A stretch of 14,804 nt of DNA from an uncultured Oscillospiraceae bacterium (lineage in GTDB: Bacteria > Bacillota > Clostridia > Oscillospirales > Oscillospiraceae), in NCBI GenBank assembly GCA_944385305.1, contig CALWWS010000046.1, positions 1-14,804 of the forward strand. Reading direction: 5' to 3'. Below are positions 9,798 to 14,804 of the stretch, in pieces; positions within the stretch are counted from its first letter, which is position 1, and the number at the start of each line of letters is the position of its first letter. A program made the position numbers and the translations under genes. A model generated the notes under the pieces. That model did no database searches. It was not told the DNA's origin and saw only the letters and a list, made by a program, of their open reading frames with translations.

Positions 9798-9826
9798 TTG
9801 CAATTTTCACCGGCTTTGGGTATGAT
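9798..9826 (+). promoter_or_regulatory. Possible sigma-A promoter after gltD
   Basis: TTGCAA (9798-9803) and TATGAT (9821-9826) are separated by 17 bases: 4 of 6 and 5 of 6 matches to consensus. A transcript would begin near 9833, inside the left arm of the terminator, and would have to read through a still 12-bp hairpin to reach the muramidase gene. It may be real and attenuated, or chance. Confidence 0.35.
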
Positions 9827-9869
9827 AATGCGTACCGGAGGGGCGGCGCCCCTTCGGTACGCATTTTTT
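9827..9869 (+). terminator. Strong intrinsic terminator of the gltBD unit
   Basis: The left arm 9827-9844 pairs with 9848-9865. The outer 11 pairs (AATGCGTACCG with CGGTACGCATT) are perfect, followed by a G-U pair and six more pairs to a 3-base loop. A run of six T (9864-9869), the first two of which can pair in the stem, is followed by ATT. On the opposite strand no T-run follows, so it acts for rightward transcription only. It lies 33 bases after the gltD stop. Confidence 0.92.
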
Positions 9870-9877
9870 ATTCCGGG

Positions 9878-9891
9878 GGGCGGGCCCGCCC
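9878..9891. repeat. 14-base perfect palindrome upstream of the muramidase gene
   Basis: GGGCGGGCCCGCCC is its own reverse complement. In RNA it could make a 5-bp all-GC stem with a GGCC loop in the leader of the next gene. A function (mRNA stability or protein binding) is speculative, and in GC-rich spacer DNA it may be chance. The rest of the 124-base gap holds the terminator, a possible promoter and the next ribosome-binding site. Confidence 0.35.
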
Positions 9892-9918
9892 GGCGGACTC
9901 TCCCTCCAAGGTGCGGTG

Positions 9919-10680
9919 ATGGAATTGAGACGATTTCTGCGCGTGCTCCGGCGTGCGCTTCTCCTGGTGCTTGTGCTGGCCCTGCTGGCAGCGGGCACCC
10001 TGGCCTTCCTGCGCTGGCGGGGCTTTCTGCTCTCCAGCCAGCAGGTGAATCCCAAGCAGTGGGAGGTCTTTGGGGTGGATGTGTCCGCCTACCAGGGGGT
10101 GGTGGACTGGGAGATCCTGGCCGGCCAGGAGGTGGACTTTGCCTTTATCAAGGCCACCGAGGGCTCCGGTATGCAGGACGCCCAGTTTAAGGCCAACTGG
10201 GCGGGGGCGCTCCAGGCGGGGGTGCGCCCGGGGGCCTACCATTTTTTCAGCTACGACAGCCCGGGGGAGACCCAGGCGGACAACTTTATCGCCCAGGTGC
10301 CTGTGACAGAAGGAGCCCTGCCGCCGGTGGTGGATCTGGAATTTTACGGGCAGTACCTGGAACAGCCCGCCGGCCGGGAGGAGACCCTGGCGATTTTAAA
10401 CCCGCTGCTTCAGCGTCTGGAGGAGCACTACGGGGTGAAGCCTATTTTGTATGTCACCTACCGCTCCTACTACCGCTACCTGGCGGGAGGCGGATATGGG
10501 GACTATCCCCTGTGGTTCAGCAGCCCTGGGGTGGTCCCTGTGAGCACCGGAGGGTGGGACTTCTGGCAGTACTCCCACAGCGCCCGGCTGGACGGCTACT
10601 ACGGCAGCGAGAGCCGCATTGACCTCAATGTGTTCCGCGGTACCCGTGGGGAGTTTGAGGCCTTTGGTACCCCTGCCTGA
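9919..10680 (+). CDS. GH25-family muramidase (lysozyme), membrane-anchored
   Basis: Predicted to cleave the MurNAc-GlcNAc bond of peptidoglycan outside the membrane. It has 253 residues. Arg-rich residues 1-12 are followed by one hydrophobic segment (about 13-33), a signal anchor with no obvious cleavage site. A GH25 barrel then runs from about 50 to the end: GVDVSAYQG with Asp54, FIKATEGSG, GAYHFFSYD, PPVVDLEFYG with the catalytic pair Asp139 and Glu141, ILYVTYRSYY, and DFWQYS. These match the three acidic residues of the family. No SH3, LysM or choline-binding repeats are present, so it is a bare catalytic domain. ATG 9919 is preferred, with AAGGTG 5 bases upstream; GTG 9916 adds one residue. 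It is isolated between a terminator and the murB promoter, so it is probably a single-gene unit for cell-wall remodelling. Confidence 0.88.
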   Translation: MELRRFLRVLRRALLLVLVLALLAAGTLAFLRWRGFLLSSQQVNPKQWEVFGVDVSAYQGVVDWEILAGQEVDFAFIKATEGSGMQDAQFKANWAGALQAGVRPGAYHFFSYDSPGETQADNFIAQVPVTEGALPPVVDLEFYGQYLEQPAGREETLAILNPLLQRLEEHYGVKPILYVTYRSYYRYLAGGGYGDYPLWFSSPGVVPVSTGGWDFWQYSHSARLDGYYGSESRIDLNVFRGTRGEFEAFGTPA

Positions 10681-10709
10681 GGGAGCGGAGGATTTCTTTG
10701 AACCTGGTA

Positions 10710-10747
10710 TTCTAATCCCCTGGAAATTCTGCTATAATTGCTGTAAT
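10710..10747 (+). promoter_or_regulatory. Extended -10 promoter for the murB cluster
   Basis: TGCTATAAT (10730-10738) is a consensus extended -10 element. It is followed directly by a near copy, TGCTGTAAT (10739-10747), which could set a second start. A -35 at the normal distance is weak (TTCTAA, 10710-10715, 17-base spacer), as extended -10 promoters allow. Transcription would start near 10745, giving a leader of about 58 bases before murB. Confidence 0.7.
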
Positions 10748-10751
10748 CACG

Positions 10752-10796
10752 TGTGTATCACAGGAACACGGTTCCTGGGGAACGGTTCACAGGAGG
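10752..10796 (+). promoter_or_regulatory. murB leader with competing inverted and direct repeats
   Basis: CAGGAAC (10761-10767) pairs with GTTCCTG (10771-10777) in a 7-bp hairpin with a 3-base loop. The 8-base sequence TCACAGGA occurs twice (10758-10765 and 10787-10794), and the second copy overlaps the Shine-Dalgarno AGGAGG (10791-10796). The TCCTG in the hairpin could pair with either copy, so two exclusive folds are possible, one hiding the ribosome-binding site. A TGTG-TAT-CACA dyad (10752-10762) lies just upstream. Pairings are seen; a switch is inference. Confidence 0.4.
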
Positions 10797-10802
10797 CGGA
10801 AT

Positions 10803-11735
10803 ATGGATCGGTTTTCAGCGCTTGCCCAGCAGCTGCGTCAGGCACTCCCCCGGCTGGAGCTGCGGGAGGAGGAGCCCATGCGGAGCCACACCTCCTTCCG
10901 CATTGGCGGCCCGGTGCGCCTGATGGCCCTGCCCCGCACGGCGGAGGAGGCCCGCAGGGCGGTGGAGCTGGCCGCCGGGCTGGGGGTGCGGCCCTTCTTC
11001 ATGGGCAACGGCACCAACCTGCTGGTGTCCGACGACGGGGCGGAGGAGTTCGTGGTCAAGACCTTTGACGGTCTGGGCGGCATCCAGCAGACCGGGGAGC
11101 GGGAGCTCACCGCCGGGGCTGGGGTGCTCCTCTCCCGGCTGGCTGTCTTTGCTCTGGAGCGGGGGCTTGCCGGGCTGGAGTTTGCACACGGCATCCCGGG
11201 CAGCCTGGGGGGCGCGGTGTGTATGAACGCGGGGGCCTACGGCGGGGAGATGCGCCAGGTGGTGACCCGTACCCGCTGGCTGGACCAGAGCGGCCGGGCG
11301 GGGGAGACGGCGGGGGAGGAGCATGGCTTTGCCTACCGCCGCAGCGCCTTCTCCGACGGGTCGCGGCTGATTGTGGAGGCGGTGCTCACCCTGGAGCCGG
11401 GGGATCCGGAGAAGATTCGGGGCCGGATGGAGGAGCTCTCCGCCGCCCGCCGGGCCAAGCAGCCTCTGGAGTACCCCAGCGCGGGCAGCACCTTCAAGCG
11501 GCCTGAGGGCCACTTTGCCGCTGCCCTTATCGAGGAGTGCGGCCTCAAGGGTGTGGGCATCGGCGGGGCCCAGGTGTCGGAGAAGCATGCGGGCTTCTTT
11601 ATCAACCGGGGAGGCGCCTGCGCCGCCGATGTGCGCCGGCTGATGGACCTGGTGCGGGAGACCGTGCTGCGCCAGACCGGGGTGGAGCTGGAGCCGGAAG
11701 TGAAATTTTTGGGCTTTGAGAGCCACGGGGGCTGA
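10803..11735 (+). CDS. murB: UDP-N-acetylenolpyruvoylglucosamine reductase
   Basis: An FAD enzyme that uses NADPH to reduce UDP-GlcNAc-enolpyruvate to UDP-MurNAc, the second committed step of peptidoglycan precursor synthesis, in the cytosol. It has 310 residues, the shorter type II form usual in Firmicutes. FAD-binding motifs are SHTSFRIGGP, FMGNGTNLLVSDDG and FAHGIPGSLGGAVCMNAGAYGGE. The substrate domain carries YRRSAF and the proton-donor Ser229 in YPSAGSTFKRP. The C-terminal EPEVKFLG contains the second catalytic residue, Glu299. The start is ATG 10803, with AGGAGG 6 bases upstream. It is the first gene of a rightward cluster with its own promoter, and rapZ starts 4 bases after its stop. 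Identity is secure. Confidence 0.97.
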   Translation: MDRFSALAQQLRQALPRLELREEEPMRSHTSFRIGGPVRLMALPRTAEEARRAVELAAGLGVRPFFMGNGTNLLVSDDGAEEFVVKTFDGLGGIQQTGERELTAGAGVLLSRLAVFALERGLAGLEFAHGIPGSLGGAVCMNAGAYGGEMRQVVTRTRWLDQSGRAGETAGEEHGFAYRRSAFSDGSRLIVEAVLTLEPGDPEKIRGRMEELSAARRAKQPLEYPSAGSTFKRPEGHFAAALIEECGLKGVGIGGAQVSEKHAGFFINRGGACAADVRRLMDLVRETVLRQTGVELEPEVKFLGFESHGG

Positions 11736-11739
11736 AAAT

Positions 11740-12600
11740 ATGGATTTTATCATTGTCTCCGGCCTGTCCGGGGCGGGAAAGAGCAAGGTGGCCTCCTTCA
11801 TGGAGGATATGGGCTTTTATGTGGTGGACAATATGCCCGCGGCGCTGATGCCCCGCTTTGCCGAGCTGTGCATGGCCCAGCCCGGGCGGTATGACCGGGT
11901 GGCCCTGGTCACCGATATCCGGGGGGGCCAGACCTTCGACGGGTTGTTTGAGGCCCTGGAGGAGCTGCAGAAGGCGGGGTGCGACTACAAGATCCTCTTT
12001 GTGGAGGCCGGTGTGGAGACCATCATCAAGCGCTACAAGGAGACGCGGCGCATGCACCCTCTGGCCAGCTCCTCCCGCTCTCTGGACGAGGCGGTGCGCC
12101 AGGAGCGCACGGTGCTCGCCCCCGTGCGCCAGCGGGCGGAGTATATCATCGACACCTCCGCCCTCTCCACCGCCAAGCTGCGGGGGGAGGTGCTGCGCCT
12201 GTTCGGGAAGGGGGGAGAGACCCCCGGCATGAGCGTGAACGTGATCTCCTTCGGCTTTAAGTACGGCATCCCCATCGAGGCGGATCTGGTCTTTGACGTG
12301 CGCTTTCTGCCCAACCCCTTTTACATCACCCAGCTGCGCACCCAGACCGGACTGGACGACGGGGTGTACAACTTTGTCTTCGGCTACCAGCAGACCCGGG
12401 ACTTTATGACCCACCTGGAAAACCTCATGGGCTTTCTCCTGCCCCAGTATGAGGAGGAGGGGAAGACCGTGCTGGTCATCGCCGTGGGCTGCACGGGCGG
12501 GCAGCACCGCTCGGTGGCGGTTACCCGCGCCCTGGCCGACTTTATCCGCCGCAAGGGCTACCCGGCGGCGGAAAACCACCGGGACATGACCCGGGCGTAG
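11740..12600 (+). CDS. rapZ: RapZ/YvcJ-family nucleotide-binding protein
   Basis: A P-loop protein of 286 residues. In E. coli RapZ binds small RNA and glucosamine-6-phosphate to tune GlmS; the Firmicute homologue YvcJ hydrolyses nucleotides and its RNA role is not established. The Walker A motif GLSGAGKS is at residues 8-15. A Walker B-like strand VALVTDIRGGQTF follows. The C-terminal domain carries KYGIPIEADLVFDVRFLPNPF, LRTQTGLDDGV, and VGCTGGQHRSVAV, all family hallmarks. I chose ATG 11740, which gives the usual M-x-F-x-I-V-x-GLSGAGKS opening with a G-run 8 bases upstream. An ATG at 11716 would overlap murB by 20 bases and add eight atypical residues. It is 4 bases after murB and 12 before yvcK, so certainly co-transcribed. 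The neighbours suggest a link to amino-sugar and cell-wall supply. Confidence 0.96.
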   Translation: MDFIIVSGLSGAGKSKVASFMEDMGFYVVDNMPAALMPRFAELCMAQPGRYDRVALVTDIRGGQTFDGLFEALEELQKAGCDYKILFVEAGVETIIKRYKETRRMHPLASSSRSLDEAVRQERTVLAPVRQRAEYIIDTSALSTAKLRGEVLRLFGKGGETPGMSVNVISFGFKYGIPIEADLVFDVRFLPNPFYITQLRTQTGLDDGVYNFVFGYQQTRDFMTHLENLMGFLLPQYEEEGKTVLVIAVGCTGGQHRSVAVTRALADFIRRKGYPAAENHRDMTRA

Positions 12601-12612
12601 GGGGAGTGCGCC

Positions 12613-13614
12613 ATGAGCGAGGGAATCTATTGCGGGCCAAACGTGGTGGCCATCGGCGGGGGAACCGGCCTTTCCACCATGCTGCGGGGCCTGAAAAACC
12701 ATACCAAAAACCTCACCGCCATTGTCACCGTGTCCGACGACGGGGGCGGGTCGGGAATTCTGCGTCAGGATCTGGGCATGCTGCCACCGGGGGACATCCG
12801 CCACTGTATGGAGGCCCTGGCCAATGTGGAGCCGGTGATGGAGCAGCTGCTCACCTACCGCTTTCCCGCCGGGTCGGGCAATCTCACCGGCCAGTCCTTC
12901 GGCAATCTGATCCTGGCCGCCCTCAACGGCATCTCCGACTCCTTTGACCAGGCGGTGGCCCGGATGAGCCAGGTGCTGGCCATCAGCGGCCGGGTGCTGC
13001 CTGTGACCAACGCCAACGTCCTGCTGGAGGCCACCTTTGAAAACGGCACCAGGGTAGTGGGGGAGTCCAAGATCTGCGCCTTTAAAAAGCAGCAGGACTG
13101 CCGCATCCGCAGTGTGCGCCTGCTGCCCGAGCACCCCCAGGCCCTGCCGGAGGCCATTCAGGCCATTGAGCAGGCGGATCTCATCCTGCTGGGGCCGGGC
13201 AGCCTCTACACCAGCGTGATTCCCAACCTGCTGGTGGACGGCATCGCCCAGGCGGTGTGCAGCGCCCGGGGGCTGAAGATCTATATCTGCAACATCATGA
13301 CCCAGGACGGGGAGACCGAGGGAATGACTGCGGGGGATCACGTGCGCGCCCTGCTCCAGCACTCCGGTCCCGGCCTGGTGGATATCTGCCTGTGCAACAG
13401 CGCCCCGGTGCGCCCCGGCCTGGTGGAGCGCTACCGGGAGGAGGACGCCGCCCCCATCACAGTGGACGAGGACGCCATTGCGGAGCTGGGGGTGGAGCTG
13501 GTGGAGCGCCCCTTGGCCTCCGAGACCTCAGACTACGCCCGCCACTCGGTGACCCGGCTGGCAAAGGCCGTCATGGAGCTTTACAACGAGCGGGCGGACA
13601 CCAAGATCTTTTGA
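12613..13614 (+). CDS. yvcK: YvcK/CofD-like gluconeogenesis and cell-shape factor
   Basis: A 333-residue cytosolic protein of the CofD-like family. In Bacillus the homologue binds UDP-GlcNAc, is needed for growth on gluconeogenic carbon sources and affects placement of penicillin-binding proteins. Motifs in order are VVAIGGGTGLSTMLRGLK (nucleotide-sugar binding), VTVSDDGGGSG, LPPGDIRHCMEAL, SFGNLILAAL, LPVTNANVLLEA, LLGPGSLYTSVIPNLL, and YICNIMTQDGETEG. The protein appears complete. ATG 12613 has GGGGAG 6 bases upstream. rapZ ends 12 bases before it and whiA starts 17 bases after it, the order conserved in most Firmicutes. It may share a UDP-GlcNAc signal with MurB and RapZ (inference). Confidence 0.95.
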   Translation: MSEGIYCGPNVVAIGGGTGLSTMLRGLKNHTKNLTAIVTVSDDGGGSGILRQDLGMLPPGDIRHCMEALANVEPVMEQLLTYRFPAGSGNLTGQSFGNLILAALNGISDSFDQAVARMSQVLAISGRVLPVTNANVLLEATFENGTRVVGESKICAFKKQQDCRIRSVRLLPEHPQALPEAIQAIEQADLILLGPGSLYTSVIPNLLVDGIAQAVCSARGLKIYICNIMTQDGETEGMTAGDHVRALLQHSGPGLVDICLCNSAPVRPGLVERYREEDAAPITVDEDAIAELGVELVERPLASETSDYARHSVTRLAKAVMELYNERADTKIF

Positions 13615-13631
13615 CAAAAGGGGGAGCGGGA

Positions 13632-14525
13632 ATGTCCTTTGCATCCCGAACCAAGGCGGAGCTGTGCCGCACGGCCCTGTCCCGCAGGTGCTGCGCCCAG
13701 GCGGAGGCCTACGGGGTGCTGCTCTACTGCAGCCAGTTTACCCCCAGCCAGGTGCGTATCGTCACCGAGTCCCCTGAATTTGCCGCCCGGCTGCCCGCCC
13801 TGTTCCAGCGGGCCTTCCGGGCGGAGTTCGACCGGCTGCCCGGGGAGGGGCCGGGCAAGCGGGTCTTTGCCGTCCACAGCCCGGACAAGCTCTCCGCCAT
13901 CTTTGCCGCCTTCGGCGGCGACCCGGGGGAGACCCTGGCCCTGCACATCAACTTCGCCGTGCTGGAGGAGGAACACTGCCGTACCGCCTTTTTCCGGGGG
14001 GCCTTCCTGGCCGGCGGGTCGGTCACCGATCCGGGCAAGCGTTACCACCTGGAGCTGGCCACCTCCCACCTGAGCGTCAGCCGGGAGCTGCGTGCCCTGC
14101 TGCTGGAGGCGGGCTTCTCCCCCAAGGAGACAACACGCAAGGGGAACTCCTTGACATACTTTAAGCAGAGCGAGGCCATTGAGGACTTCCTCACCGCCAT
14201 CGGCGCCCCCCTGGCCGCCATGGAGGTAATGAACGCCAAGGCGGAGAAGGATCTGCGGGGCAGCGTGAACCGCCGGGTGAACTGCGACGCGGCCAACCTG
14301 GACAAGGCGGTGGACGCCGCCCAGGAGCAGCTGGAGGCCATCGCACGGCTGGAGGCGCGGGGCATGCTCCAGGAGCTGCCCGACAAGCTTAAGGAGGCGG
14401 TGGACCTGCGGGCCGCCCATCCCGAGCTCACCCTGGCCCAGCTGGCCCAGCTGTGCTCACCGCCGGTGAGCAAGTCGGCCTTCAACCACCGGCTGCGCAA
14501 ACTGGTGGAGCTATCACGCAAGTGA
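13632..14525 (+). CDS. whiA: WhiA-family DNA-binding protein
   Basis: WhiA joins a degenerate LAGLIDADG homing-endonuclease fold, without nuclease activity, to a C-terminal helix-turn-helix. In Streptomyces it activates sporulation genes; in Bacillus it affects cell division and chromosome segregation. The 297-residue protein opens with SFASRTKAELC, typical of the family. It has the LAGLIDADG-derived stretch FFRGAFLAGGSVTDP and a second half around LELATSHLSVSRELRALLLEAG. The C-terminal HTH (about 240-295) reads LRAAHPELTLAQLAQL and PPVSKSAFNHRLRKL. The start is ATG 13632, with GGGGGAG 5 bases upstream. The same frame is open far into yvcK, but those upstream starts have no support. The last codons include CTA and TCA, rare elsewhere in the window. 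The expected HPr-type gene (crh or ptsH) is not downstream; dnaE is. Confidence 0.94.
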   Translation: MSFASRTKAELCRTALSRRCCAQAEAYGVLLYCSQFTPSQVRIVTESPEFAARLPALFQRAFRAEFDRLPGEGPGKRVFAVHSPDKLSAIFAAFGGDPGETLALHINFAVLEEEHCRTAFFRGAFLAGGSVTDPGKRYHLELATSHLSVSRELRALLLEAGFSPKETTRKGNSLTYFKQSEAIEDFLTAIGAPLAAMEVMNAKAEKDLRGSVNRRVNCDAANLDKAVDAAQEQLEAIARLEARGMLQELPDKLKEAVDLRAAHPELTLAQLAQLCSPPVSKSAFNHRLRKLVELSRK

Positions 14526-14545
14526 ATATACCTTACAGATAAAAC

Positions 14546-14562
14546 CCGGGCGGAGGGCCCGG
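14546..14562 (+). repeat. Short inverted repeat before dnaE
   Basis: CCGGGC (14546-14551) can pair with GCCCGG (14557-14562) over the loop GGAGG. It has no U-tract, so it is no terminator. It could offer a decoy GGAGG or slow ribosome loading near the true site (14564-14573). Possibly chance in GC-rich DNA. Confidence 0.25.
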
Positions 14563-14580
14563 CGGAGGGGAGGGTGACCC

Positions 14581-14804
14581 ATGGGCTTTGTCCATCTGCA
14601 TGTGCATACCGAATTCAGCCTGCTGGACGGCGCCTGCCGCATTCCCGGTCTGGTGCGCCGGGCCAGGGAGCTGGGGCAGCAGGCGGTAGCCATCACCGAC
14701 CACGGGGCCATGTACGGCGTAGTGGACTTCTACAAGGCCGCCAAGAAGGAGGGGATCAAGCCCATCATCGGCTGCGAGGTCTATGTGGCCCCCCTGGGCC
14801 GCAG
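14581..14804 (+). CDS. dnaE: DNA polymerase III alpha subunit, N-terminal PHP domain (partial at window end)
   Basis: The replicative polymerase catalytic subunit. Only the first 74 codons are inside the window. They cover the start of the PHP domain: FVHLHVHTEFSLLDGACRI with the metal-binding HLHVH, AITDHGAMYG, then KKEGIKPIIGCEVYVAP. These are highly conserved in DnaE-type enzymes. PolC, the other Firmicute polymerase, carries an OB fold and an exonuclease in its PHP region, so the short N-terminus supports DnaE. The start is ATG 14581 with a long GGAGGGGAGG (14564-14573) 7 bases upstream. The 55-base gap after whiA holds a short inverted repeat and no terminator, so co-transcription is likely. 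The reading frame is open to the window end. Confidence 0.95.
   Translation, partial: MGFVHLHVHTEFSLLDGACRIPGLVRRARELGQQAVAITDHGAMYGVVDFYKAAKKEGIKPIIGCEVYVAPLGR

Noticed and set aside
10764..10774. LexA (SOS) box GAAC-ACG-GTTC before murB
   Set aside because: The Gram-positive LexA box has four bases between GAAC and GTTC; here there are three, and the second dyad has one. murB is not an expected SOS gene.
11716..11739. Earlier ATG for rapZ, overlapping murB
   Set aside because: It adds eight residues not typical of the family and lies further from any ribosome-binding site. ATG 11740 gives the conserved N-terminus.
13611..13616. TTGACA as a -35 element before whiA
   Set aside because: No -10 is found 16-18 bases downstream. 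It overlaps the yvcK stop and is followed at once by the whiA ribosome-binding site.
13257..13631. Upstream extension of the whiA frame into yvcK
   Set aside because: The frame is open only by composition. The extension is Gly/Arg/Pro-rich, and ATG 13632 has a good ribosome-binding site and the family's N-terminus.
14151..14156. TTGACA inside whiA as a promoter for dnaE
   Set aside because: No matching -10 at the right distance; it is ordinary coding sequence about 430 bases from dnaE.

Overview
The window is a GC-rich chromosomal segment with every recognisable gene on the + strand. Third codon positions are almost all G or C, ribosome-binding sites are strong GGAGG-type, and the gene set fits a high-GC member of the Clostridia (Oscillospiraceae-like gut Firmicute). 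The markers are a Firmicute-type glutamine synthetase followed by an ANTAR regulator, the DapL route to diaminopimelate, and the Firmicute block murB-rapZ-yvcK-whiA. The species assignment is inference. I see no mobile element, CRISPR array, tRNA or rRNA.

Region 1 (1-9794) is a nitrogen and diaminopimelate cluster: the 3' part of glnA, an ANTAR-domain RNA-binding regulator with a degenerate receiver, dapF, dapL, gltB and gltD. It ends at a strong intrinsic terminator (9827-9869). The genes form one metabolic loop. GlnA makes glutamine, GltBD turns glutamine plus 2-oxoglutarate into glutamate, DapL spends glutamate to make LL-DAP and returns 2-oxoglutarate, and DapF converts LL-DAP to meso-DAP for lysine and cell wall. 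No terminator with a U-tract is visible between glnA and gltD, so one transcription unit with internal RNA control is plausible.

The most notable non-coding signal lies in this region. Between the ANTAR gene and dapF, 92 nt (1621-1712) can fold into an almost fully paired three-way junction: a closing helix around two adjacent hairpins. Its closing helix holds the dapF ribosome-binding site. A second, smaller hairpin (1057-1077) pairs the whole Shine-Dalgarno sequence of the ANTAR gene. These are candidates for RNA-level control, possibly by the ANTAR protein, of dapFL-gltBD.

Region 2 (9795-10680) is a single gene for a membrane-anchored GH25 muramidase. A promoter-like sequence in front of it runs into the upstream terminator.

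Region 3 (10681-14804) starts with a consensus extended -10 promoter and a leader containing repeats that compete for pairing. A tight cluster follows: murB, rapZ, yvcK, whiA and the 5' end of dnaE. This joins cell-wall precursor synthesis and sensing (MurB, RapZ, YvcK) to WhiA and replication. Apart from the RNA structures and a missing cluster cysteine in GltD, the genes are ordinary housekeeping genes.
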